A DNA stretch of 64,000 bases, from positions 52,039,501 through 52,103,500 of the forward strand of contig JAYKKI010000004.1 in NCBI GenBank assembly GCA_039881145.1. The letters are read 5' to 3'. The DNA is from Druceiella hillmani. Taxonomy: Eukaryota; Arthropoda; Insecta; Lepidoptera; Hepialidae. Positions 12,011 through 24,829 of this stretch are shown piece after piece; the first letter of the stretch is position 1; the number at the start of each line of letters is the position of its first letter. The notes below the pieces were generated by a model, which was not told where the DNA came from, ran no database searches, and saw only the letters and a program-made list of their open reading frames with translations. A program made the position numbers and the translations under genes.

Positions 12011-12639
12011 TATGTTCGACAGGTTTTTTAAATATTCTTTTCAATTCAACCTTGTCTTTGCTGAAACCATGACGTCATTTTATCAACTATTATACAGATT
12101 AATTGATTTCGTACGAACTAATGACGTCACTCATTACAATATGTCCTGTTTCGAATATTTATTACCGCATGCAATCTTTACTATATCACATCTACGCGTA
12201 CGTGATACGTGTATGCGTTATTAAAATAATTCCAAGTATTCGCTTAAAGGTTAACTTCTGAAGCAGTAAGTGTTTGTCACATTTGAAACAAATTGCTTAC
12301 TGACTTTTAATCGTTGTAATTGATAATCTGGTTAATTGCTCATTATACAATTACGGGTATGTTTCCGTGTTTATCATTTTTGCACAGTTTTTGTTTACGT
12401 TTCTTATGGCGCGTTACGGTCTTTACAGTAATTTAATTAATCCCAGACATTACTCCCTGTCAAGTTGGAGGAGATTCATCAATGTTATTGTAGTGTTTGC
12501 AATTAACTTATATTGCGAAGTATATAATATCAGACGATTTCCTCATAGAATAATATAATATTAGATACAAGATAAAAATATATAGATGTTAGTACAAGCT
12601 TTTAAGTTTAAAAGAATTTTTGAGATCGTGAATACTATT
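12011..12639. other. Non-coding stretch, no feature recognised
   Basis: Two (+) frames of 63-81 codons (11979-12224 and 12367-12558) are AT-rich and show no recognisable domain. I see no supported gene or repeat. Confidence 0.35.
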
Positions 12640-12936
12640 CAAATATTTGGCGTTAATTTTGTAGAAATTCATTATCCACAATTAAATGAAACTACGTGAT
12701 GTAGTATTATTTCTACTTTCTTTAAGTTCTTTACCACGACCTAGGTTTCGTTGTATTACATCTTTAGGTGAGCTAATCTCTTAAAGTGAGTAAGATCTTA
12801 GCAATATTTGCTGATAGATCTTTGCTAATAGTCCACCTGAAGTGAAGTTAGTAGTAATACAACGAAACCTAGGTCGTGGTAAAGAACTTACAGAAAGTAG
12901 AAATAATACTACATCACGTAGTTTCATTTAATTGGA
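12640..12936. mobile_element. CCTAGGTTTCG-family foldback, spaced dimer
   Basis: The left arm (about 12681-12760) reads attaaatgaaactacgtgat ... cctaggtttcgttgtattac. The right arm (about 12853-12934) is its reverse complement. Between them is a roughly 92-bp spacer with gtgagctaatctcttaaagt and cctgaag. Outside the left arm is the family's other end, atttggcgttaattttgtag. This is one core present twice head to head, and the same core appears singly at 2690 and 22508. Confidence 0.85.
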
Positions 12937-13486
12937 TCGTGACTACTGTAGATATTTTTGCATTGATAAGCCAGAGTGGATTATAATTTGTTTTTATTTC
13001 TTGTAAACGAATTGTTGTTTAAAAAATTTATCGTTGTAATCACAAATTTCATTTGCCTCAGCACTATTGACTCCGTTTCAGAATGATAACTAGGAGAGAT
13101 GGGCTTACTTTGAAATGGCAATATGTGTTCAGTTCTTTGTTTGTATATAATTTCATTCTAGTCAGTAATCCCTTGAGTTGAGGTACAAGTTATTATAAAT
13201 CTTGATGATAAGTCATTCAACAATATAAATTAGGTTATACGTTTGTTGACACAGATTGTTTTGTCCAGGGGAAAACACTTCATTTGGAGGTTAATGTGAA
13301 CCAAATGTAGAACCGAAACTATTTGTGCATGCTAGAACCATAAAACATAATTAAGGAAAAGATTATCGTGCTCTATTGCAGTGTATCAATGTTACATCAT
13401 AGGAGAATATATCGCATACTTGGAAATATCAGATTGTCAACTACTAAACCTGCCATCTCAGTTCATCAGTTTGTAATTTTAGGGCA
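12937..13486. other. Non-coding stretch, no feature recognised
   Basis: AT-rich sequence with no recognisable gene, RNA or repeat core. Confidence 0.35.
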
Positions 13487-13588
13487 TATATATACACACA
13501 CACACACTCGCGAGCACGCACGCACGTACGCAGGCACGCACGCACGCATACACGCAGGCACACACACCACACACACACACACACACAC
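13487..13588. repeat. (CA)n/(CGCA)n microsatellite
   Basis: Runs of CA interspersed with cgcacgcacg-type units, preceded by tatata. The His/Thr-rich frame across it is a repeat artefact. Confidence 0.9.
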
Positions 13589-14059
13589 TTTGAATCTTTC
13601 AAACCAATGCTTGGCTGTACACAATTCGCCCTAAGCGGAGTTTATACAGCAAAATCACTCTAAGTTCTCTTTATGACATTTCCATATTTTATTTGTTTAA
13701 CTTGTCGAAAATCAGTTGCTAACCTAAAAGAAGATTGAACACCTCGTTCTTTATATACGATACAAGAAATTGTCGGGAAATTTCTACAATATTCCAGAAA
13801 AAAAACTGGAAAAAAATAGTGGATTTTCTTGTTGCCATCTTAGGTGAGCTAATCTCTTACTAGGTTTAAATTGTTCAAAAGGAGAATACAGGAAAACTGA
13901 TCAATATGTTAGCTCGTACCAACAAAAATGTCACAAGCTCGTTGTCTTTATTTTTTTTCTAAACTAAACCAAGAACTTGTTGTTTAGAACAAATATCATA
14001 TTATTTCCTTAATAAACGTATTAATCTATCCATCGCAACTAATGTAAATGGGGAAGGCG

Positions 14060-14245
14060 GAGTGAGCTTGTTTATTTATTCTGCCATCACATCTCAACTA
14101 CTCAACCGACTTCCAAGAAATTTTGCATGTCATAGAACATATGAACATAAGATAACCCATTTATATCAAAATAAGCGATGCTTAGAAAAATCATCACATT
14201 AGGGATAAGTGTATGAACGTACGTATGAATAACACATTATTACAA
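14060..14245 (+). repeat. Retroposon fragment (RTE/SINE-like)
   Basis: The segment catctcaactactcaaccga ... aagaaattttgcatgt ... aacataagataac resembles the conserved 3' portion of lepidopteran RTE-related repeats, in which the source encodes text such as 'aaccgattt...aattttgca'. No terminal box or tail was found. It is probably a truncated copy. Confidence 0.35.
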
Positions 14246-15522
14246 CATGGACCACATCTATCAAGTTGAGGACACAGGCTTTTTTTCTCAACACGCGATT
14301 TCTTAGAGTATGTTCTTAACTTCACTTAGCCATTTCCAACACTAAGATCTCTTTTTTTCACAAGAGCATTTTGTCAATTTCAGTACCATTTTCCTCCTTT
14401 TCCACGCGAGCGAACCGTGGTCTAAGCTAATCTATTATAAAATCCATCAAATATATAGTTGTACTGTATTAAACTGACAATGGAACGGTTAATTATTCCG
14501 TAATAGTGTTTCTTATTATCTTAAAGCGTTTTCCTCTTATACAAGACGGGTTTTATAATACTACTGTATAATTGTGTACATTCACATGTATGTGTTCTAA
14601 AAAATGAAACTTCTTAAGACTTTATTTCTAGAGAATAATGTATCTATTTTAATAATATGAATGATATTGATTACCAAAATATCGTGGATCGCATCTTCGC
14701 TAAGCCAAGCCACGCTAAGCTTCGCCTAGCCAATCTTGACTCAAGTATTCATTTAGCACTCGTGAGATTTCGTAACAATTTATCAGCAAAATTTTCCTAA
14801 GCGTTATGTTTGTTGACTTTTATTTTTTTGCTTATTTAATTGGTTTTCATCTTTTAAGAGAAAATTATGCGAGTAGGTCTTCAATTTGGAGATCTCAATT
14901 AATATGTAATAAATAAAAAAAAATTCTAATGCTAGTACAAGATTTAATTTGTTAATATTAAAGTTGATTGCCATGTATGTAAAGTCTTAAATCATTGGAT
15001 GTGTCTTTGAAAATGAAATTAAACTTTGGGAAATTATTAACTTCAAAATTACGTTAATAATTTCGCAGACCGTGGGGACTCGTTAGTACAACTCCCCCCC
15101 CCCCCTGCGTCGCTCTAATTATACCAGCAATTTGTAAATTTTTGAAAATCTAATGAATTTCTCAATACCAGTGTATTATTATGAAATCATTTCAGTTAAC
15201 TCACACTTACAAAGTCGAGAGATATAGGCAGTTACGGAACCCACGGTGTGCGTTTTCAGACATGCACTTGGTTGGATTTTTTAAATCATACGAACTACTT
15301 AAAATGTACGAGGACTATTTCGAAGAAGTCTAGACAGAAATAATTTTTTCTCTTTGTGTAGCATTTTTTTAAATGACTGACAGTTCCATTCCGCGTAATT
15401 GGAAAAACCGATATAGAACGGATTTTCCGTTAATGTAGTAAGAGGAAATTATGGAACACGATCCGACTTCTTGATAAATGTGTTACGTTCATTTGTGCAA
15501 ATTGTCCATGAGTTTATATATA

Positions 15523-15525
<3 letters not shown>
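14246..15525. other. Non-coding stretch with a poly-C run
   Basis: A 13-14 nt C homopolymer near 15092-15105 is unusual in this AT-rich DNA and may be a sequencing-difficult site. A local agccaagccacgctaag near 14702 is repetitive. No gene was recognised. Confidence 0.4.

Positions 15526-15584
<59 letters not shown>
15526..15584. repeat. (TA)n microsatellite
   Basis: A nearly uninterrupted TA run of about 59 bp. Confidence 0.95.
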
Positions 15585-15585
<1 letters not shown>

Positions 15586-15679
15586 TTGGTAAAATAACTT
15601 AGTATAAAGTTTTAAAAGTTAAATGTGATTTAATATCTCATTTATCTCCATGAGATCTCGATCTTTGTTAAATTTTAAA

Positions 15680-16100
15680 GCCGGACGTATTTATTTTATT
15701 GCTTTTTGAACTACGAGGAAAATACTCAATGTTTATTTTATTCTGGCATTGTTCTCATTCAAATGTCACTTTCATAGATAGCAGATGTAATTTAGTGCAA
15801 AAGAGTGTGTACATCTTATTTTAGACGTGTTTATTTTCTGCGCTTGCGTCTTCAACAATAAGGAAAATAGTTAATGTTTATTTTTGCCTGATTTTGTTTC
15901 CACCCACATATAACTTCCATAGAGGGCTTCTGACGTAAATTAGTGCAAAAGAAGTTCGCATTCCAATATTTGAGACGTGTTGCTTCTACTGAGAATATGT
16001 TTTGAACAACGAGAAAAATATTAAATGTTTATTTTTGCCTGATGCTGTTTCGACACAAATGAGTGTTTGCAATGTGATTAAATTAGTTCAAAATAAGTTT
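15680..16100 (+). repeat. Three diverged tandem copies of a ~140-150 bp unit
   Basis: Each unit holds gacgt(a/g)tt near its start, an a(c/a)gaggaaaata-like block, then caatgtttatttt or its variant taatgtttatttttgcctga, and a later taaattagtgcaaaag. Starts are near 15685, 15823 and 15974. The units are diverged and of slightly different length, so the array is old. Confidence 0.7.
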
Positions 16101-18578
16101 ATTCTCAACCGCTGTTTTTTGCTTTAAAGAAGAGCGTAAAAAGTGATTGATAAAAATGAGAGAAGAGATAAAAAAAATGGTAAACGAATAATTTTTATTT
16201 TGTTCTGGGCATTCTGTGCTTAAAAAGGTAAAAAATATAACCTTTATAGCGTCATTTGGTTGGTTATTTGAATTACAAGTTTCAAATTGTTCTGGGCTTC
16301 TTGACCATAACAGTTTGAAATTCGGCTGGGCGATCTGGGCTTAGCGACTTGATTGAAAGATGGTTTATGCTAACTAACCAAGAATGTAGAAGTATTATGA
16401 GGAAAAGGTGTTTTAATTCATAATGGAAAACGAAACAATAAATTATATATATAAATACGTTGGACCTATGGAATGAAGTCTAATCAATGCTAATTCTAAA
16501 CAACCGAATAATATTTATTCTGTTAAATTTGAAAAACCATTCTCGAATCTATAAACAGACCACAGATTTTTAGATTTTTCCTTATGAAGCTACGATATTG
16601 GTCAAATTCAACTTTTTTCCAATTAATACGAAATTTTGTTTGATGTAAAAACCTTCGACGTGGAAAGTCGTTTGTAATATTGATTTTGGTTTTTTTTGTA
16701 TCAGCTATTCTACTGGTACATGATGCGACCTGATTTTTATCCTTAATCATATGATTTTGAATTGTTTTATCCTAACACGTTATTTTTTGCAATATTTACA
16801 CCAAGTTATAATTTTATTATTTAGAATATAGTTTTTATTATAATATATAACTTCTTTTAAAAAAAGTATTCTTTTTCAGTAAACAATATATGGTTGACTG
16901 GAAGAGATTGCTCATGTAGCAATAATTCCAACATATGTGCTATACGTAAAAGTTAATAAATAAATTAAATAAATAAATAAACAATATAAGATGTATGCTG
17001 TTTTTAACAAGTTTTTGATTTCATTGTTTTAATATAATTTTTTATTTCTTTTTCAGGTAAGTCCTCTTCAATCTTAAGAAAATTATATAAATTTGCTGAC
17101 AGTACTTGCGGTGAGTAAAGTTGCGGTTTGATTTCATAAAAGCTTTACAAATAAATGCTAATAATATGTTATTCATTTAAGGGTGGAAATCCATAGTCGA
17201 GCTTCTTCACTCGCATAGTTTTCCATTTTTAAATAATTTTTCTTATACTTTTAATATAACTTTTACTTTACTTTTTACTAACGGGTTACTTTTTTTTGTC
17301 ACCGCACAACTTGTTTTATGAAAAGTAATTTTTAGCGTCACGAAAACTTGTGACAAAAATAAAGCTTTGGAGGTGGGACTGCTACGTTGAATTCACATAA
17401 TGACATTTTGTACATGTATTTAATTATAGGTCATATGTTTACATGTAAAATATATGAAATAATTACAATTACAGATTAAAGAAATTTACCACCCGGTTTG
17501 TCCCGGATTAACCATTTATTGCATATAAATGAGCTGTATTATCGACCGACTATTCATTTTTCCATCAAATACACCAATAATATTTAGAAATAATTAAGAT
17601 TCTAAAACAAGTAGCTACAGTCATACTAGGATATGGTAGCATTTTTTAAAATAAATATTAAAAATACAGCGAACGTGCTCGCATGCAGGACATATTATGA
17701 AAAATAAAGTGATTGAACGGGTGTTTTCAAGGCTCCCTTTGTCGTATTCTTTACAGAGTATTTAAGGACTAATATTGTGAATTAACAACAAGACAAAAAG
17801 AGAAGTTAGACTATTGAAAAAAAGTAAGCATGTGATCCAAAATTGAAACTTAAAATTAATAAAGTCGAGTTCGGAATTTAATCGATAGACCTAAGTACTA
17901 CACTTACCTCATCTTATTCGGTTTAGCTGCTAGTATTACCAGTACAAGTGGTTTTTAGTTTAGGTACGTTGTGTAATAGTGACGAAATTATTTTTATCAA
18001 TATCGATGTAAGAGTAGATAAAGTTGGATTCCATATATTTTTTGTTTTCTTTGCAGAAATATTAGCTTTTACGCGTGGCTGCATTCGCGTGGTTATACTT
18101 ATAAAGTTATGGAAAAAAATTAAGACATAACGCGCTATTTTGAACGATTGAGGCAAATTAAATGCCGTCATTATTTCCGTGGCTTTACAATACGAATGAC
18201 AATGGAAACTTTAATAAAAAGTATTTCCCGCTACATTAGGGATAAGGGAGTGTTTGTGTTGCTGCTTTATAAAGCTTATGTAGCGTTGGAAAAAATCACA
18301 TCGATCTTTTTTTTAGCGTACTTTCTCAGTTCCAAATAAGAATTTTCCCGAAGGAATCGGATTTTCCGATTTTTAAACGTGACCTGACATTTCCTGGCGC
18401 CCACCTATCTCTCTTCAAAAAATCACGTCGATTCTTTGCTCTGCTGCGACATGAAAGAAGGACAAACTGACGTTTTCGTATTTTTTGGAATATTTATGAT
18501 TAGGATTCGTTGAATTTTACATTTAAATATATATTGAAAATATTTGGCGTTAATTTTATAGAAATAATTTAAATATGT
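16101..18578. other. Non-coding stretch, no gene recognised
   Basis: It contains an (aaat)n-like run at 16955-16985 (aaataaattaaataaataaa), which may be the tail of a small retroposon, and overlapping unrecognised frames of 60-82 codons on both strands around 17923-18339. I see no supported gene. Confidence 0.35.
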
Positions 18579-18838
18579 AAAAAAACATTTTATATATATT
18601 TAAATCCACAAAAAAATTAAACTACATGATGTATTATTATTTCTACTTTCGTTAAGTTCTTTATCACGACCCAGGTTTCGTTGTATTACAACATCTTCAG
18701 GTGTTATAGCCCACCTGAAGATGTTGTAATACAACGAAACCTGGGTCGTGATAAAGAACTTAAAGAAAGTAGAAATAATACTACATCACGTAGTTTCATT
18801 TAATTGTGGATTTAAATATATATAAAATGTTTTTTCTA
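18579..18838. mobile_element. CCTAGGTTTCG-family foldback, near-perfect long hairpin
   Basis: The left arm, about 18579-18703, runs from aaaaaacattttatatatat through the family core to acatcttcaggtg. The right arm, 18712-18838, is its reverse complement with few mismatches. The spacer is only 8 nt. Arms of about 125 bp make this the most symmetrical member in the window. Here the core reads cccaggtttcg rather than cctaggtttcg in both arms. A shared private variant in both arms suggests the dimer formed by inverted duplication of one copy or was homogenised by gene conversion. Confidence 0.9.
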
Positions 18839-18894
18839 ATGCTATTACTCAAGGCAGTGTTTTAAAATCAAACGCCTTTAGTCGTTGCAATGAG

Positions 18895-19060
18895 ATGGAA
18901 TACAGGCTGAGCCCAGCGCATTCGACGCGCGGTCAAGCCGGAAGCTTTCGTTCGCGAGAACAGTTAGGCGCGCGCCGCGGTGACATCGCCGCCGGGCCGG
19001 CGGGCCCTCCTGGCGCCGCCTCGCGTCGACTGAGTTGCAGATGTCACAGACGGATATGTT
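18895..19060. promoter_or_regulatory. CpG-rich patch
   Basis: About 165 bp of strongly GC-rich sequence (ggcgcgcgccgcggtgacat, gccgccgggccggcgggccc) sits abruptly between AT-rich stretches, next to a foldback. A promoter or untranslated first exon is possible. No believable coding frame is supported. Confidence 0.25.
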
Positions 19061-19112
19061 TGACATCACTGGACAGTTTATAGATAGGTTTAACTGTGAA
19101 AAAGTAGTAGTA

Positions 19113-19147
19113 ACCGCGAAATGTGCTTATACTGCACATTTCGCGGT
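19113..19147. other. Perfect short hairpin
   Basis: accgcgaaatgtgc at 19113-19126 pairs perfectly with gcacatttcgcggt at 19134-19147 across a 7-nt loop. It is just outside the CpG-rich patch. It could be a structured RNA, a protein-binding palindrome or chance. Confidence 0.6.
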
Positions 19148-20216
19148 ATATAATATGTGGTTAATAAGAAGTTAATGTGCCGTACTTATCTCCGTATTTA
19201 TTATTTTATCGTAATTTTGAAGTTCCGATAAAATAATATTTTTTTAGAAACATTGCTTATTTGATGTTATTATTGGAGGAAAATAAAGGCCTGCGCAAGG
19301 CACTATAGAAGTTTCACTTCAGTAAAATAAATATATTCACTTTTGTTTGATTATTCAAGTTAGTGAAACCAGAAGCGCACAAAGCACTCATTTGCAAAAT
19401 GCCAATAGAATTTTGTTTTATATATTGGTGTAACTATGAAAAGCGCTCCGAAGCAAAAATTAAATTACATAATAGAATTTTGTATTTTCTGCTTAATGAA
19501 TTCTGAAAAAAAAATTGTTTTCGATAATTGTTTATCAGTAATGAAATACAAAGATAGACTCGTTTTGTATTGTTCCGGGGCTGTCGAAAAACGACTTGCA
19601 TATGGCCTTGAAAATTATTTATGGCCCAGCTTAACTATGAAATTTATCCAGTGTATTCAAATTAACAATATTAGTATAAAAAGTGAAACATGTTATAACT
19701 TTTCAAGCTAATTTTCGCAGTAGTATTGACAATTTTATTCTTGTTTATTATAATCTGGGATTATGTTGAAGATAAAAATATATGGAAGTCATTATAGGGT
19801 AAAATGCACATTCTGGCTCTCATTAAGAGGAACTAATTGCTTATTTATATATGTACGAGACGTATAGACAAGACGTATAGAATAATTAGAAGTTAAATCG
19901 TGACATGTCAAAAGAGACTATAATAGCCATACTTGAAAGAAAAATGAAATAAAAAAAACCCTGAAGTCGATAAAAATACTAGATAAAGTGCAAACTAAAT
20001 GGCCATCTTTTTATATAGAAGAGAACAAGTAAATTAGAAACAAAACAACCATTATCGATTATCAACCTCTCCAGAAAGAATTTGTCGATAGTCTCGGTTG
20101 TCGAACTAAATTTTAGCAGTAGTGTGGATAATCTTATTCTTGTTTATGTTTTAATAATATGGAAATTTAATAATAGGAAGAGTTATTTAAACATTGACGC
20201 GAGTTTTATTTGAATA
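19148..20216. other. Non-coding stretch, one unrecognised 91-codon frame
   Basis: A (+) frame at 19436-19711 has no recognisable domain and no obvious splice context. It is left unannotated as a gene. Confidence 0.35.
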
Positions 20217-20600
20217 ACTAGTTGTGCCCGCGGTTTCGCCCGCGTAGAATTATCTTAATTAGTTTGTTCTCCTCCGCGTGAACTAAATGCTTCCACTTAG
20301 TTCTCCAAACGATATCTGTCGTCGGGGTTGGGAGTATATCGACGGGAATACTCGGTATCATCGGTCTGTAAATAAGTCTGTCTCTCTCTCTACCTTGAAC
20401 TGTTCAAACAGTGTTCCCCGACTTCCGTTATATTTTTGTTACTGCTCTGCTCTGCTTTGAATCATAGCGTTATGATACATAGCTCGTAATCTTCCTAAAA
20501 GTTTAGGGCTTTCTAACTCAAAAAGATTTATTGAAATCGAACTTGTGATTCCAGAAATTAGCGCGGACAAACAGATAAACAAAGTTTTCCGCTTTATGCA
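20217..20600 (+). repeat. Lepidopteran RTE/SINE-like retroposon
   Basis: It begins actagttgtgcccgcggttt then cgcccgcg, matching the 'tagctgtgcccgcgacttcgtccgcg' start that I associate with very common lepidopteran RTE-related repeats. It ends near cgcggacaaacagataaaca. No reverse transcriptase frame is left. Opposite-strand relatives lie at 52640-53095. Confidence 0.65.
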
Positions 20601-22181
20601 TTAGTAAATGTTACTTTATTTATGGCCTATAATCAAATTCAATAGAGAACAGAATGAAATAAGCAATTGATTTCACAAAATATTATGACTATACAGCATT
20701 GCGTAGCAAACGTAAATATATATTATTATTATTATTAATAACAACGTGTTAATATTAAACTTAGTACAAATTTATGCTAGTAGGTTAACAGATATAGCAT
20801 GATTAATTTTCTTTAAGTAGTTCCATGTATTCGTATTTTCTTATACTATTTGTAAAATACAAGTGGAAATATGTTATTATACTATATCTCGCTGCGGCGA
20901 AAATTCGCTTTATCGCGATAGTTATGGTCAAAGGATTCGTCTCATGTCACGAACATTCGTTAAGTTCGGGCGACAAAAATATCGATAGTTTAGCTATCGG
21001 TTTTTTTACTTGCGTCGAATAATATTGTTGCAAATGTTCATCCTAGTGTGATCATAGCAATAGGGAAATATTTATCTACAGATGTCCTTACTAATAATAG
21101 ACGATGGTCTTTGATAATGTCAACTTTTTGTTGTGTAAAAAGAATTAAATAAAGTGTTCGTATTTTAATTTTACTAAGGGTCTGATACAAAGACATGATA
21201 AAAGCCACTGTTGTTTTTAATGGAATGACCATAATAAATCTGTTATTTTATATAAAAACAGACTTATAGCCTTGTAATTATTAGTCTGAGATTTATAAAG
21301 CCTGTAATAACATACGGCTTTTATATTCTTGTCTTTATATGCGTGTATATAATCAACGTAGTTAACGTATGTATGTATTTATACGTATATCTATTGAGAG
21401 CTATAAATAAGCAAAAAGTTTAATTTTTCCGTAGTTCATTTTCAAAGTTAAACTCTCTGATCTTTGCAATGATACGCATCCAAAAATATGGTTGCTGAAG
21501 ACGAAATTAAAGTAATAAATATTCGCTTAGTAACATTAAGGTAGGTCATGCGAGAAAGGAGTTTTAGAAAAGTGAAATGATAATTATATACAACTGTCAT
21601 TTAATTGACGAAATTAAAACGTCGGTAGCTCAAGTTAGTTTTAAGATATTATCAAAGTTAAAATATGACAGCATGTTACTTATACACCTAACACCTTATT
21701 ACAGTGCTGAGATTAATAGTCGTTGAAAAAATCCATTACTTTATCATCTAGGTTGATGAGGGGGGAAGTTTTATGTCGTTTGGTAAATTAGTTTTTATTT
21801 TAAATTTCTTAAAAAGGGAGAGGGTGGTTTTTCATTTCATTTTAAACTCTTATGTGTATATTTACGCAGTTTGAAAAGGTTAGTTGAAATTGTTTGATTT
21901 AGTTCAGAAATTGGCGTCTAATTTGAAAGAAATGGGTTCATTTTTTTTTCATTTAAACCAGTGAAGGGCACATAGAGTTAATAATTTCTATGTTTCGGCC
22001 AGAATTTGAAAAAAGTTATTTCAGTGACCAGTTGGAAAAGTCAATTTTCTTTTTCAGTTGTGTTAAGTTTATAGAAGGAAGGAAATTTTAAATTCGTCTC
22101 GTACAATTTGTAGATTATTTTGGCTCGATTCCGTTATCGTACACTCCCAATATCATTTACGCTATTATCGATACGTTCGTA
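20601..22181. other. Non-coding stretch, no feature recognised
   Basis: Short unrecognised frames only (20825-21022 on +, 21038-21232 on -). Confidence 0.35.
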
Positions 22182-22239
22182 CCATCTTTCTTTCGCGGTT
22201 CTTTCCATTTTTTTTGGAAAGAGCCGCGGAAGAAAGATG
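22182..22239. other. Hairpin whose only mismatches are G-U compatible
   Basis: Left arm 22182-22205 begins catctttctttcgcgg and ends with ctttcc. Right arm 22216-22239 begins ggaaag and ends with agaaagatg. The 24-nt arms differ at two positions, and in a + strand RNA both would be G-U pairs. The loop is a 10-nt T-rich run. Length and structure resemble a small RNA precursor, but no known microRNA seed was recognised. Confidence 0.5.
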
Positions 22240-22424
22240 TCAGAGGGGAATATACCATGATAGTTAATTATTCATTATAAACACTATTTTTTTTATCGAA
22301 GAACTCTTTTTAGAGTGTGTAATAACTAAACTTTTGCGGTCCGCCCAAGAACCAGTTGCTTAAATTCCCTGCTTGAAGTTACGCCTAGATGAGGTTCCTC
22401 ACATTATAAGTATGTCGAATCTGT

Positions 22425-22450
22425 ACACACACACAAACACACACACATAT
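22425..22450. repeat. Short (CA)n microsatellite
   Basis: acacacacacaaacacacac run, just upstream of a CCTAGGTTTCG-family copy. Confidence 0.85.
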
Positions 22451-22507
22451 GTTGATGCAATAAAGAAATATATGTATATATTATAAATTCTTAACCACGA
22501 TAATTGC

Positions 22508-22665
22508 TCACCTGAAGACGTTGTCATACAACGAAACCTAGGTCATGGTTAAAAATTTATTTAAAATAGAAATAATATTACATTATGTAATGTCATTTAG
22601 TTGTGAATAAAAATTAAGTTTGAATTTCTACAAAATTAACGTCAAGTACATTCAATATATCTTAT
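22508..22665 (+). repeat. CCTAGGTTTCG-family, single-arm copy
   Basis: It carries cacctgaagacgttgtcata, acaacgaaacctaggtcatg, a diverged atattacattatgtaatgtc segment and the far end gaatttctacaaaattaacg. It is single-armed, like 2690. Confidence 0.8.
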
Positions 22666-24128
22666 ATATACTTAGACGTAAACAAAATGATTCCGAAATT
22701 GTCATCTAATACATTCATTATTCTCGATCTAGTTCTATTAAAAATATAATAACACGATATTATTTCAGTTTTGGGCATATTTTTTTTATGTAGGCGGACA
22801 ATACTTTTTTTTTTAAATAGACGAATCAAACTATGGTCAGTGTGAAGGTATATTCAATTTATTCAACTTCATCCTTTTCCACTACTGGCACTTTCGAAGG
22901 CAGATATCGATTCAGTTTTTTCTTCATATAATATTTTTATGAAAGTTATTTTTGACAACTATGGCACGCGTAGATAAGCTTTTTAATAAATTCAAGATAC
23001 GAAAATCGCCGTTTCTCTTAACGCGCTTTCGATATCAGTCCCTCATTTTTTCGACGACCGCAGTCTCAATGCAGTGATGGACGAGCCTTTTTTATGTTCA
23101 TTTCGCTTTTGTATTATTTATTTGGCACATCCGCCTCGTATTATTTATCTTGCAATGTGTCGGCCACCTATTCTTTCACCTATGCAACTAGACATTCCTT
23201 TCACCCAGTGTGATATTGCGAACATCACGTTGACAGGCGAATAAGCGAGTTAGGTGTGAGCCGTTCTGACGTTAGAAAATGTAAAACGGCGAAATGTTTC
23301 AAAAGTAATTAGGTATTGTAAAGCGGCCACCCACGCAACCTTGAGATATCGCCGCGAGTCGAAAGCGCGCCGTCGCGTCCGCCCGACCGACGAGTAGATG
23401 CTATCGGGTGATCGAAATTGGCGACGACAGGTCCGCTTCGAGGCGTTTATAACGAAATTCATTATCATCGTGCGTTTTTCTTATCTTAATTCTTAATTAA
23501 AATTTAATTAATTCCAATTAGGCAAACTATTAATAGCCGATAACTGGTATCTGTACCTACCGAGTTTTGTCCGGGCGCGTTGTGTAATGTTTGTTTTGTT
23601 ACGTCGTGGCGGAGCGCTTGGAAGCTTTCGTGCTTCCGTCGGCGAAATTGTATCCGGAAATTTGATTTATTCTCGGAATAAGTTTTGGTCTTATGCTCTG
23701 CGGAAAATCGTGAAACATTTTAATATTTAGTTATAGCTTTTTGGTAGTTCTTTTTTTACTGCATTTTTTTGCCTTATTATTAGTTTACTCTCTTCTGCTT
23801 CCAACTTCTTGCTTGAGTTAATTTTAGAATGTAGTGATATTTTAGAACGAGGAAGAAGATGAAATACGGTTAAATATCGTACATATGTACCTACCAGAAT
23901 CAATATTATTTCCTCCACAGAACTACTTAAGTTTTTCTACCATAGTATCCCGTATGTTGATCCAAGGTATAGGCTATATTAAATGTTATAGAAATCAGGT
24001 CAGTCGCTACTAACTATGCCCTACAGTTTCACTCGCATGACATTTGGAATAAGAAAAGTTATTAGAATTTTGTTTACTGTATATGTATATTCCATGTACA
24101 CAATTCACTTTGTTACAATATTTTATTT

Positions 24129-24189
<61 letters not shown>

Positions 24190-24829
24190 CAATTTTAATA
24201 TATAAATAGCCGATTAGTTATTACGACCCGAATGTAAGCGGGAAATGTTCTGATTTTATAAATATTAGGGGAAATATATTAAGGATAAGGGAAGTGACGT
24301 AGTGCAGTATTTTTCGCTTGGCTTGTACTTTTCGCCTGGCGTCAATATGACGGTCGGGTGTAAATAAATAGTAGACTTTTCCACTTTTAATAAGGGCTGC
24401 AATTTCCAGGAAAGTAGTACATTAAAACAATTTTCAATTCAACATTTACCCGCTATATTCCTGGAATTACGAATTGCGTGTATTTTAACTGTAATCATCG
24501 TATTAAATGTTATTTTGGTTTTGTCTTTTTGAATTTTTAAATGTGCGACTTTGTATTTTTTTGGATAAATTTGTTACGTAACGCGGTGTACGCATCTTAC
24601 GCATCTTCTTCGATCTACTTTGTCAGCAATAGTTTGGGTGATGCGGAGCAATATTGATTTTTTATAAAACGTTTTGTTATTTCAATCCGGATAAGTACTT
24701 AGTTTATATGGTAGATATCGAACAATTGCTTATAACGTCACACGTCAACGTACACGTTTGTCGTCAGTCGATTTATCGATGTCTCGAGGATATGCACATT
24801 CAGCAATCCACCATTGTGTGAGGAGCTTC
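22666..24829. other. Upstream non-coding region with GC-rich patches and a (TA)n run
   Basis: (TA)n of about 50 bp at 24136-24188. CpG-rich stretches at about 23330-23430 (gccgcgagtcgaaagcgcgc) and 23565-23650. These may be outlying regulatory sequence of the gene whose exon begins at 25943, but nothing specific was identified. Confidence 0.35.

Noticed and set aside
19436..19711. 91-codon frame
   Set aside because: Unrecognised and without context signals.
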